Source: Streptomyces sp. ST2-7A (GTDB taxonomy: Bacteria; Actinomycetota; Actinomycetes; Streptomycetales; Streptomycetaceae). Taken from it: 58,969 bases of DNA. The DNA lies in the NCBI RefSeq assembly GCF_021390475.1, contig NZ_JAJUWS010000042.1, positions 1 to 58,969 of the forward strand, in the 5' to 3' direction. Under the pieces are notes generated by a model, which saw nothing but the letters and a program-made list of their open reading frames with translations, ran no database searches and was not told the origin of the DNA. Shown piece by piece: positions 8,801-16,179 of the stretch (its first letter is position 1; every line of letters begins with the position of its first letter). The translations under genes and the position numbers were made by a program.

Positions 8801-10957
8801 TGGTCCGCCTGGCGGACCCGACTGGAACGCCTCACCGACCCCGGCCGGGAGCGCGCCCTGCGGGTCGCCCTGACCGAGGCCGACGACGAGATCCGACTCA
8901 CCCTCGGCCGCCTGGCCGCCGCCCGGGCCTGGCATCACTGTCTGGAGGCGATGTCCACCGAGCAGTCCCGGGCACTGCGCTCCTACCAGCAGGCGGTCCA
9001 CCGCATCAGGGGCAGATACCGGCACCGGTACCGCCAGGACGCCCAACAGGCGCTGCGTGACGCGCAGAGCGCGGTGCCGGCGTGGATCATGCCGCTGCAC
9101 CAGGTCGTCGAGACGGTCCCCATGGACCGCCCCGGTCTCTTCGACGTGGTGATCGTCGACGAGGCCAGCCAGTCCGGCCCGGAGGCCATGTTGCTGACCT
9201 GGCTCGCCCGCCGCGTCGTCGTCGTCGGGGACGGCAAGCAGGTCAGCCCCTCCAACGTCGGCCTGCGCCACGAGGAGCACTTCCGGTTCCGGGACCGCCT
9301 CCTCGGCGGCCTCCCGGCCGGCATCCGCTCCCTGTTCGGACCCGACACCAGCTTCTTCGACCTCGCCGAAACCCTCGCCGCCGGCCGGGGCACCCTGATG
9401 CTCAGGGAGCACTTCCGCTGCATGCCCGAGATCATCGGGTTCTCCAACGAGCTCTGCTACGGCGGACAGTTGCTGCCGATGCGTCAGTACGGCTCGGACC
9501 GCCTGCCACCGGTGCGCACCGTCCACGTGGCGGAGGGCATGGTCGGCGGCACCAATACCCGTCTGGTCAACCTCCCCGAGGTGGAGGCCCTGATCGACGC
9601 GCTGGTCGCCTGCTGCGCCGACCCCGCCTACGCGGACCGCACGATGGGCGTGATCAGCCTGCGCAGTGGCATCGAACACCTGACCGAATTGGAGAACCGC
9701 CTCACCGCCCGCCTCCCCTACGAGGAGCGGGAACGGCGCCGCATCCGAGTGGGCAACGCCGAGGACTTCCAGGGTGACGAACGGGACATCGTCTTCATCT
9801 CCTGCGTCAACGCCCCCCTCCGTGAGAACGGCCCCGTCCCCGGCGGCTACAGCGGCCGGACCTACGAGCAGCGGATCAACGTCGCCGCCTCCCGCGCCCG
9901 CGACCAGGTCTGGGTCTTCCACAGCGCCCCCGTCGAGCGCTTCCACGAGAACGACCTGCGCCGCCGGTACCTGGACCACCTCACCTCCCCGCCGGAGGAG
10001 GAGGTCGGCGCCGTCGACGGCGAGGTGCTGCCGAACGTGCGGCACGAGGCGTTCGACAACCTCTTCCAGCAGCGCGTGTACCTGGAACTGGTGGGGCGCG
10101 GGTACCGCGTCCGCCCCCGCTACCGGGTGGGACGCCACTGCCTGGACCTGGTCGTCGAGGGCGGCACCCGGCGGCTCGCCGTGGTCTGCGACGGCGACAC
10201 CTTCGCCGAGGGCGGGGACGCAGCCACGGAGGCCGCGCGCCGGCGGGAGTTGGAGCGCCTGCGGTGGCGGTTCGTCGGCATCCGGGGCAGCCGCTTCCAC
10301 TGGGACCGCGAGCGGGCGCTGGCCCCGCTGTGGGAGGAACTGCGGAATCTGGGCATCCGGCCCCGGCCGCTTTCCTCCGCCCCGGCGGCGCTCCGGGCCC
10401 CTGTGCCGCGCCCGGCCTCCCCGCTCACCGGCATCGGCGCGGGGTCCCCGCCGCGGGCCCGGGCCGGCGGACACCCCGCTGGCGGCTTCCCGGTCACCAC
10501 CCTCGGTTCGGAGGGCCACCACCGGGTCCTGCGCGAACTCCGCGAACTGCGGGCTCTGTTGGACCGTTCAGGGGAGACTGCCGAGGGCGATCACCGCGAC
10601 CCTCGTGACCACCGCGCCATCGCGCTCCGCGACCGGCGGGACCCGGCCGCCCGATACGAGCGGCGCGTCGCCCTGCTGCTGGCCTTCCTCGACGCCGTGC
10701 GCGTCGACCCCGAGGCGGGGGATCCCGACGTCGTGGCACCGGGGACCGTCTTCCGCCTGGAGTTCGAGGACGCCGCCCCCGGTGAGGGGGGCCTTCTCCA
10801 TACCGTGGCCGAGACCGCTGGAGCCGGGCTGCGGCCGATCCCTCCGGCCTCCCCGCTCGGGCAGGCCCTGATGTGGCGTGCCTTCGGGGATCGGGTCACC
10901 TGGACCACCGACGACGGCCGCACCCGCCACGCCGTCATCCGCCCCACCGGGCACTGA
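5801..10957 (+). CDS. large SF1 helicase with C-terminal PD-(D/E)XK-like nuclease domain
   Basis: 1718 residues; the start is fixed by AGGGGAGGG at 5785-5793. It resembles COG1112-type superfamily 1 helicases. Walker A is GPPGTGKT at residues 426-433, and a long helical insert follows (about 480-1080). Walker B is VIVDEAS with D1120-E1121, then GDGKQVSPS, a REHFRC segment, and late helicase motifs with EDFQGDERD and NVAASRARDQ. After it, residues 1415-1515 read VRPRYRVGRHCLDLVVEGG, then LAVVCDGDTF, which looks like a DUF559/Vsr-like endonuclease core (D1449 a candidate metal ligand). The last 200 residues are not recognised. A short in-frame duplication (QLPAPGELP twice) lies near 7636-7703. 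It stands alone. Helicase-nuclease fusions of this kind often belong to antiphage defence, which here is inference only. Confidence 0.85.
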   Translation: MTTALTGTERDADRVRQIFRFLAAAEESRMRPVRTTDGARDVVRCADLPDDPRVGGLLAGTEADIDGSPAWLVVHRPPVTNPPTPPRDLAPRVATDQLRDFASERAPRLLDPPDPPDATRRAGDIDPRGDHDGAPDPDPDPARGREREHERIEQRYAAWAELWLRWAADRRAVDPLVRLYDRLHRMHEDAADAGESHELVLGLGRLLWQSTDGSRVERHLLVHRAILRLDPATGTLAAMPDPTSPGLLLEEGMLDACQHVRGTAREEIREALALADDATAPEHLEHVHAALRGWVNSAHGAGRYEEGHDFLTTHDRTVPVVGLSPALILHERPRRSTLEALETIARQVGNGAEPTDPLRFIASGELPSGHPAGRRTTFGAGDPDTPRGPGDPDTHRDEVYFALPSNEEQRSIAERLRANPMVVVQGPPGTGKTHTIANLITDLLAHGERVLITSHTTRALRVLRDKLPESVRDLCVSRTEDGAGAQRELEASVHALLERASGHDPRASRHGIDTLTGRLARARATRDRLLADLAELRELETRVLPADLGDYRGTLQDIAERLAEEKPRHTWIGAVPERPPVLRAEQALRLLHARRALGPGRRTPTAEAPDPAQLPAPGELPDPTQLPAPGELPGPGAFEEAVATILTAERAHARARGASRALDDAVDRLDDAARCRLVTALDDLAGARGAAEARIAADDPGAGRALKEVLTGRDWETRTRHDTVTAALRAVTELAEGVGDSVVTGLDAYDTATALARATALHDGLRAGGKLTGLFGRDSKLARSLGGFPHRVRVDGRPVEDAERAARVLARVNLEHRLARAEREQERASLPWGDPGPRIAHLRQVAETLTPVIAVADARVAVIAAAAASPELVAADWHDRDVERAVRALLRARVALRDAEEPRRLIAAATALLRTRTDHPDAPPALRRARRAVTDRDIDGYRAACAELADLREATRLRTAYIEALGPVREALPRLADRITETPDDPVWDERLPELDTALAWSAWRTRLERLTDPGRERALRVALTEADDEIRLTLGRLAAARAWHHCLEAMSTEQSRALRSYQQAVHRIRGRYRHRYRQDAQQALRDAQSAVPAWIMPLHQVVETVPMDRPGLFDVVIVDEASQSGPEAMLLTWLARRVVVVGDGKQVSPSNVGLRHEEHFRFRDRLLGGLPAGIRSLFGPDTSFFDLAETLAAGRGTLMLREHFRCMPEIIGFSNELCYGGQLLPMRQYGSDRLPPVRTVHVAEGMVGGTNTRLVNLPEVEALIDALVACCADPAYADRTMGVISLRSGIEHLTELENRLTARLPYEERERRRIRVGNAEDFQGDERDIVFISCVNAPLRENGPVPGGYSGRTYEQRINVAASRARDQVWVFHSAPVERFHENDLRRRYLDHLTSPPEEEVGAVDGEVLPNVRHEAFDNLFQQRVYLELVGRGYRVRPRYRVGRHCLDLVVEGGTRRLAVVCDGDTFAEGGDAATEAARRRELERLRWRFVGIRGSRFHWDRERALAPLWEELRNLGIRPRPLSSAPAALRAPVPRPASPLTGIGAGSPPRARAGGHPAGGFPVTTLGSEGHHRVLRELRELRALLDRSGETAEGDHRDPRDHRAIALRDRRDPAARYERRVALLLAFLDAVRVDPEAGDPDVVAPGTVFRLEFEDAAPGEGGLLHTVAETAGAGLRPIPPASPLGQALMWRAFGDRVTWTTDDGRTRHAVIRPTGH

Positions 10958-11104
10958 TCACCGTTTCCCACGGGCGCCCGGCTGTTGGGGAGTGGAGATC
11001 CCCGACCTCTTGCCTGTCACGCCATCCGGGCACGACCCGCCCCCGCCGCCCCGGGCGGATTGGCCCCGCCATACCGCGCACCGCATCGGGTCGGGAAAGA
11101 TTAC

Positions 11105-11134
11105 GCGTGTGAAAAGTATCGATATTTTCTCGCG
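11105..11134 (+). promoter_or_regulatory. AT-rich quasi-palindrome upstream of XRE remnant
   Basis: GAAAAGTATCGATATTTTC (11111-11129) is nearly symmetric about TATCGATA and flanked by CGCG on both sides. It stands out in GC-rich DNA 150 bp upstream of the XRE reading frame. Possibly an old operator or promoter. The rest of 10958-11281 holds no gene. Confidence 0.35.
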
Positions 11135-11281
11135 GGAACGGACGGACACGAACCGGACGTCACGCACGTGGGGTCAGGGTATGAACACGTGGTGTGGGCG
11201 GTACGCGGCATGCGCCGCCACCATGGGTGGGGGAGCGCCGGGGTGGGAGGGCCCGACGCGGTACGGAGGGAGGGCGGCCGG

Positions 11282-12157
11282 ATGGACAACGTCGAGGAGG
11301 ACGGGGCCGGAGGCGTCGACACGCGGTCGGTTTCGGTGGGGGATTGCGACCGGGAACCCCGTCCGTCGGACGGCCTGCGCACCTTCGGCGCGGTAGTCCA
11401 GGCGCTGCGCGAGCACGCGGGGCTCAGCCGCGTGGCTCTCGGCACCCGGGTGCGGTACCCCAAGCACACCGTGACGTCGGTGGAGTTGGGCCGCCGGATG
11501 CCGGACGAATCGTTCGTGGAACGCGCCGAGGAAGTCCTCGGCAACCCCGGTGCGCTGCGGAAGACCGCCCGTCACCTCACCCGGGGCGAGGCCCGTCTCG
11601 CCCCGGGTGAGGTGACGGGCCCGGCTGGAACGCGAGGCCGTGAACCTGTGCACGTACGAGTGCCGCCTGGTGCCGGGGACGTGCACGTTTTTCACGCCTC
11701 CCTGCGCGACAACCTCACCTTCTTCGATTCCTCGGTCCCCGACGAGCGGCTGCACACCGCCCTCGCCGAGGTGGGGCTCACACGCTGGGTACGGACCCTG
11801 CCCGACGATTTGGACACGGTGCTCGGCACCGGGGCGCGGGGTATGTCCGCGGGTGAGGAGCAGCAGCTTTCCCTGGCCCGGGTTTTTCTGCGCGACCTCG
11901 GTCTGGTCCTGATGGACGAGCCGACCGCCCGACTGGACCCGTACAGCGAACGCCTGCTCGTGCCGGCCCTGGAGCGTCTGCTCGATGGCCGTACCGCCGT
12001 TGTCGTGGAACATCGCCCCCACCTGCTGCGGAAGGTGGACCGGATCCTTGTGTTGGAGGACGGAGAGGTGGCCGAGGAGGGGGAACGGGCCGTCCTCGCC
12101 GCCGATCCGGGTTCCCGTTTCCACCGTCTCCTCAACACGGTCGGAACCGCCCGGTGA
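11282..12157 (+). pseudogene. chimeric remnant: XRE regulator fused to C-terminal half of an ABC ATPase
   Basis: One open frame joins two broken genes. The first part (to about 11590) is the helix-turn-helix of a DUF397-associated XRE regulator: FGAVVQALREHAGLSR, then VELGRRMPDESFVERAEEVLG. A hairpin then replaces part of the gene. After it, the expected regulator text LEREAVNLCTYECRLVPG appears at 11625-11675, but in another frame. From about 11675 the open frame becomes the second half of an ABC nucleotide-binding domain: DVHVFHASLRDNL, signature MSAGEEQQLSLARV, Walker B LVLMDEPTARLD and the H-loop VVVEHRPH. The ABC part lacks its Walker A and its membrane domain, so it cannot work as an ATPase. 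A protein may still be made, but neither original function is likely. Confidence 0.8.
11567..11620. repeat. 24-bp perfect inverted repeat inside the broken regulator gene
   Basis: 11567-11590 is the exact reverse complement of 11597-11620, with a 6-nt loop GCCCGT. The left arm is ordinary coding sequence for the regulator (RHLTRGEA). The right arm replaces the next codons expected in the family. This looks like a fold-back (template-switch) insertion rather than a natural terminator, though it could now act as one. Confidence 0.85.
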
Positions 12158-12180
12158 TCCCGTCGGGGAAAGGACGGTCG

Positions 12181-13352
12181 ATGGGCGGGGGAAAGCCCGA
12201 GAGGTCGGTTCTCGGAAGGCTCGCGGTGGCATTGGGGGGCTCGACCCGTGTCTACTGGACCCTCACCGGTCTGTGGATGTTGCTCCGGGTGGGAACTTTG
12301 CTGGTGGGGCTGCTGTTCCAGCGGTTCTTCGACGAGTTGGGGGCGGCGGGAGAGGTATGGACGATCATCGCGTTGGTGGCCGCGATCGAGGGCGCCCGAT
12401 TGTTTCTGCAATTCGGAGTGATGATCAACCGATTGGAGCCCCGGGTCCAGTACGGCACGACGAGCCGACTGCGGTACGCCCTCCTCGGATCGGCCCTGCG
12501 CGGATCGGAGGTGACGACCCGAACGGCTCCCGGGGAATCCCTGCGGACTGTCGGTGAGGACGTCGACGAGACGGGGTTCTTCGTAGCCTGGGCACCGACG
12601 AATCTCGCCCACTGGCTGTTCGTCGCCGTGTCGGTCACCGTGATGATGCGGATCGATGTCATGGCCACCGTGGCACTGTTGCTCCTTCTCCTCCTCCTCA
12701 CCCTGGTCACGGCGGTGGCCCACAGTCGATTCCTGCGCCACCGACGCGCGACCCGCACCGCCTCCGGGAAGGTGGCGGGAGCGCTACGGGAGATGTTCGG
12801 AGCCGTGGGCGCGGTGCAGGCGGCAGCCGCCGAGTCGCAGGTATCCGCGCACGTGGCCCGGCTGAATGCCGCCAGGGCCCGGGCGGCGGTACGGGAGGAG
12901 CTGTACGCCGTCATTCAGCGCGCCGTGATCGGCAACGCCGCCCCCATCGGTGTCGGCCTGCTGTTGCTGCTGATCGCGGGACGGATGGGCGAGGGGACCT
13001 TCGGTGTCGGCGACCTCGCGCTGTTCACCTTCTACCTGCTGATCCTGACCGAAGCCCTCGGTTCGATCGGGATGCTGTCCGTGCGACTGCAGCGGGTCTC
13101 GGTCGCGCTCGGTCGGATCGCCGACTTCCTCGGTGGCAGTTTGCGTCCGCCCCCACCCCGCCCCGGGCCGGCGTGCCGTCGCGAGGGTGGGTCGGAACCG
13201 GGGACGGAGACCGGCAGGGAATCCACCACTTCACTGCGGAAGCTGTCCGTGTGCGGCCTCTCCTACCGGCACCCGGGGACGGACCACGGCGTGGAGGATG
13301 TGGAACTGTTCCTGGAACGCGGCACGATCACCGTGGTCACCGGTCGGGTCCA
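12181..13352 (+). pseudogene. ABC half-transporter truncated at its ATP-binding loop
   Basis: From ATG 12181 (GAAAGGA upstream) the frame encodes an exporter-type membrane domain with several hydrophobic segments (WTLTGLWMLLRVGTLLVGLLF, a poly-Leu helix near residue 165, IGVGLLLLLIAG). A nucleotide-binding domain then begins (LSVCGLSYRHPG...ERGTITVVTGR). It stops exactly where Walker A should start. From about 13345 the DNA becomes an antisense IS256 remnant, and the frame runs on to a stop at 13594-13596. The ABC ATPase half just upstream belongs to a partner protein, so a former two-subunit exporter has lost its core. Residual expression would give a membrane domain without an ATPase. Confidence 0.8.
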
Positions 13353-13503
13353 GGCTCATGACGGCCAGGTGGACGCGCTTCGGGGCGGCTTGCTCGTTGG
13401 GGAAGTGCCCTCGGGCCCGGACGACCCTGCGTATCCGCACGTTCACGCTCTCGATCGCGTTGGTGGTGCAGACGATCCTCCGGATCTCGATGTCGAACCG
13501 GAG
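13345..13503 (-). mobile_element. IS256-family transposase remnant (C-terminal part)
   Basis: The minus strand encodes, without a start codon, the conserved end of a mutator/IS256 transposase: IRRIVCTTNAIESVN, then RARGHFPNEQAAPK, then AVMSLDPTG. About 50 residues remain of roughly 400. Its end abuts the interrupted ABC gene, and GGTCGGGT at the junction could be shared by both partners (microhomology). No terminal inverted repeats were found. Confidence 0.85.
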
Positions 13504-13573
13504 GCCTTCACGGCCTCGGTGTCATTCGTCACACCAGTCATCAACTGTCGCTTCCAGCCGGTAGTTGCACCAC

Positions 13574-14127
13574 TCACCGGACAGACCCTGTCTTGACCAC
13601 CTTGTCGCTGATGCCACGGATCTCGACGTCGACGAACCCATTGGCGGTCAACGGTTCGGAGTACTTGGCGGCGGTGGCGAACGAGGTCACGTGGTAGGCG
13701 GTGCGTTCCATCGAACGCCTTGCGGCCTTCGGGACCCGCCGGCGGGCGTTCGACGTGTCGGCGATCACCGGTCGTCCGTCGGGACGCAGCGCCCCGGCCG
13801 TCCCGGCGAGCGCACGACCTCGACCCGGCACGTGGAGCATCGACTCGCTCGCCCACGTGTCGTCGAACGAGTCATCGTCGAACGGCAGCGCCCTCACGTC
13901 GGCGTTTCGGAAGGCGGTCACGCCCGACCGACCCGCCCCCACGGCACGCTCGGCGGCCCGTTGGAGCTCGACATCGCTGATGGCGAGGCCGGTACGTGCA
14001 CGTCTCCGGCTGCGACGAGCTGAAGCGCGGGTTTGCCCGCACCGCAACCGATGTCGAGGACCGCAGCGCCGGCGGTGGGGTCGAGCAGGGTGACCAGCGG
14101 AGTTCTTCCCGACTCCGGGGACCCCAC
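13574..14127 (-). pseudogene. SAM-dependent methyltransferase remnant, frameshifted
   Basis: Two minus-strand frames together encode a class I methyltransferase. The upstream frame carries motif I (LDPTAGAAVLDIGCGAGKPALQLVAAGDVHV). The downstream frame continues with TGLAISDVELQRAAERA, NADVRALPFDDDSFDDTWASES (motif II region), LRPDGRPVIADTS and a late YHVTSFATAAKYSEPL. One base appears to be missing near 13994 (GTACCGG where GTCACCGG is expected). The N-terminal cap of about 60 residues is also absent. The family acts on small molecules such as polyketides or terpenoids. A sequencing error could explain the frameshift but not the missing N terminus. The stretch 14128-14400 holds no gene. Confidence 0.8.
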
Positions 14128-14405
14128 GGGTGGTCATACCGGCGCGGGGGGCGAACCCTCGGGCCCCACCACGTGCGGGCGTCACCCGCGGCGACCGGTG
14201 GGTCACCGGCCCGTCTCCGACCTCCACCGGCGGGGCCCGGTGGCGGGAACGCCCGGTAAAGGGAAACCGGTGGCCGGGAATCCGACCCCCGGTGGCAGGG
14301 AGAACAATGGGGAAACCCGTGGCCTTGCACCATGCCACTCCCACCCCGGGTTCATGCCCCGTCGGTAACCTCTGATGCCCCGATCCCCGGAGATCGAACC
14401 GATCG

Positions 14406-14456
14406 TGTCAGCATGCTGACAAAGCCTTGAGTGTCGCGCTCTCCCGGGCCTACCGT
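14406..14456 (+). promoter_or_regulatory. palindromic operator plus candidate promoter of the biosynthetic operon
   Basis: TGTCAGCATGCTGACA (14406-14421) is a perfect 16-bp palindrome. Six bases later comes TTGAGT (14427-14432), an 18-bp spacer and TACCGT (14451-14456), a fair sigma-70-type pair. The predicted transcript would start near 14463 and carry a leader of about 170 nt before the first enzyme gene. A regulator bound at the palindrome would touch the -35 region. The regulator is unknown. Confidence 0.5.
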
Positions 14457-14512
14457 GGCATCGCTGCCGCAACATGGCAGATCGCAAAATCGGTTCGTGT
14501 ACCGGTGGAGGT

Positions 14513-14635
14513 ATGCATTCGGGCTGTGTGACGGGGGATGCAGCAGCCGGTGGGAACCCCTTCTCTTTTCGTGCAACTCTACTGGCATTCTTGTGCATGG
14601 TGAGTGAATCAGTTCGGGTACGACGAGTGGGGTAG
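14513..14635 (+). CDS. possible 40-codon leader ORF
   Basis: ATG 14513 opens a 40-codon frame (MHSGCVTGDAAAGG... ending RVRRVG) whose TAG lies one base before the GTG of the formyltransferase, so the two could be translationally coupled. It has three Phe codons (17, 19, 26). GGAGG lies too close upstream for a good ribosome site. It may be translated as a leader, or be chance. No homology recognised. Confidence 0.25.
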   Translation: MHSGCVTGDAAAGGNPFSFRATLLAFLCMVSESVRVRRVG

Positions 14636-14636
14636 T

Positions 14637-15332
14637 GTGAACATTTATCTTTCTGGACGGGGTGCTTTCGCCGTGCAGGTCGCGGAAGCTTTCGAGGATG
14701 ACGGACACAGCATCCTGGGAGCCGCCTCCCCCGCTTTGAAGAAGGGGCGTACCGACGACAGTGATCCGATGGCATGGGATCGTCTCCGGGGCTGGTCGTT
14801 CCCCCGCGGAATTCCGTGGACCGAGGCGAATGAACTGCGGTCCCACCACATCCCGGAGAAGGTGGACATCATCGTTGCCGCGCATTCCCATGCCTTCATC
14901 GGGCGCAAAACCAGGGCTCGGGCGGAGGTGGCCACAATCGGCTACCACCCCAGTCTGCTCCCGTTGCACCGAGGCCGGGATGCCATCCGTTGGACCATCC
15001 GGGACGGCGATCGGGCGACCGGTGGCAGCGTCTACCACCTCACCGAACGCACGGACGGCGGACCGATCGCGGCTCAGGAACACGTTCTCGTGCCGCCGGG
15101 GTCGACGGCCGAGAGCCTCTGGCGCGAACACCTCGCGCCGCTCGGTGTCCAACTGCTGTTGCGTGTGGTGAACGACCTGGCGAAAGGCATCCGCATCGAG
15201 GTGCCGCAGGACGAGAAGTTGGCCACCTGGGAGCCCTCGATGGACTCGACCCCCCTGTACAAGCCCGAGTTGATCGCGCTGCCGGGCAACGTCGCCTCCA
15301 CTGCCGACGCACGGGCACTCATCGAGCGGTGA
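14637..15332 (+). CDS. formyltransferase (methionyl-tRNA formyltransferase-like), first gene of the operon
   Basis: 231 residues from GTG 14637; the next residues (NIYLSGRGAFAVQVAEAF) form the first beta-alpha unit, which favours this start. The formyl_trans_N fold is shown by HSHAFIGRKT, then YHPSLLPLHRGRDAIRWTIRDGD. The latter matches the HPSLLP...G.....AI segment that binds N10-formyltetrahydrofolate and holds the catalytic His and a later acidic residue. The C-terminal tRNA-binding domain of Fmt is absent. It probably transfers a formyl (or other one-carbon) group to a small-molecule amine during assembly. An SHMT-like enzyme in the same operon fits folate one-carbon chemistry. It follows the predicted promoter by about 170 nt. 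The substrate is unknown. Confidence 0.8.
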   Translation: MNIYLSGRGAFAVQVAEAFEDDGHSILGAASPALKKGRTDDSDPMAWDRLRGWSFPRGIPWTEANELRSHHIPEKVDIIVAAHSHAFIGRKTRARAEVATIGYHPSLLPLHRGRDAIRWTIRDGDRATGGSVYHLTERTDGGPIAAQEHVLVPPGSTAESLWREHLAPLGVQLLLRVVNDLAKGIRIEVPQDEKLATWEPSMDSTPLYKPELIALPGNVASTADARALIER

Positions 15333-15388
15333 CAGGAGGGCGTCACCGGACGCCCGCCACGACAACCCCGACAGGAGGTCTCCCCAGC

Positions 15389-16177
15389 ATGCCCTCGAAC
15401 CAGAAACTCCTCACCGTGGAAAACCTGGACGAGCGGGTTCTTCGCGATCTCTTCGATCTCAAGTACGTCGCAGTCAGGGTGCCGGAGTTCTATGACGCCA
15501 CCTATTCCAAGTCCCTCGCCGACCTGCTGTACCAGGAGATAGACGACTCCGCCGGTTCCGGGATCTACGAGAGCAATATCGACTCCTTCTGGAACGTCAC
15601 GAAGAATGCGGAGCGACAGGAGCGGTACTTCAATTCCACTCTTCCGCTGCAACACCGGCTGCGGCGCCTGAGCGCACCCCATCCCTCGCCCATCGACCTC
15701 CTGCGGGTGACGCTGGACGAGAATTGGCCCGGTGGTTCCACGTTCATGTCGATGACAAGTCGAAAAATGCCTTTCGGAATCACACGCCTGTGGCGCACCG
15801 GAAGTGAGGGATTGCCCCACCAGGATGTACTTCACCGGGAATTCGACGACCCAATGACGAATGCGATCGTCGGTCAGCTCGGTGTCAACATCTATCTCGA
15901 CACCGCCGAAGAGGGTGGCGAGCTGGAAACGTGGGACCACGTCATTTCCGATGAGGAGTACTCGGGTATCTCCGGTCAATATCCGGGAAGTTACGGGTAC
16001 CCGCGCGATATGCTGCCGGACAATTCCGTGCTGATCTCACCGCAGCCCGGCGATCTGGTGCTCGTCAACACAGCCTGCGTGCACGCCATCCGCACGATCA
16101 CCGCCGGCCGGCGAATAACCCTCTCCGGTTTCGTCGGCAATCTCGGTCCGGACCTCCCCCTGCGCTGCTGGAGCTGA
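15389..16177 (+). CDS. Fe(II)/2-oxoglutarate-dependent oxygenase
   Basis: 262 residues; ATG 15389 follows a near-perfect AGGAGGT. The double-stranded beta-helix iron triad is visible: H144-x-D146 in LPHQDVLHREF and H232 in NTACVHAIRT, with Arg242 or so in AGRRITLSGF to bind 2-oxoglutarate. LGVNIYLDTAEEGGELETWD between them is typical of enzymes acting on free or carrier-bound amino acids. Because the Asp is present it should be a hydroxylase (or desaturase) rather than a BesD-like halogenase, which has Gly or Ala there. It likely hydroxylates an amino-acid building block. It ends two bases before the aminotransferase start, in one operon. Confidence 0.8.
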   Translation: MPSNQKLLTVENLDERVLRDLFDLKYVAVRVPEFYDATYSKSLADLLYQEIDDSAGSGIYESNIDSFWNVTKNAERQERYFNSTLPLQHRLRRLSAPHPSPIDLLRVTLDENWPGGSTFMSMTSRKMPFGITRLWRTGSEGLPHQDVLHREFDDPMTNAIVGQLGVNIYLDTAEEGGELETWDHVISDEEYSGISGQYPGSYGYPRDMLPDNSVLISPQPGDLVLVNTACVHAIRTITAGRRITLSGFVGNLGPDLPLRCWS

Positions 16178-16179
16178 AG

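Noticed and set aside
5471..10522. 1683-residue open frame on the minus strand opposite the helicase
   Set aside because: Gly/Val/Arg-rich with no domains; the opposite strand carries clear helicase motifs. It is a mirror effect of GC-rich codon bias, as are the long antisense frames over the NRPS genes and aconitase.
11675..12157. Functional ABC ATPase gene
   Set aside because: It lacks Walker A and the first half of the domain; only the signature and Walker B half remain.
15389..16177. Halogenase of the BesD type
   Set aside because: The iron triad Asp (H-x-D) is present, whereas these halogenases have Gly or Ala there to make room for chloride.
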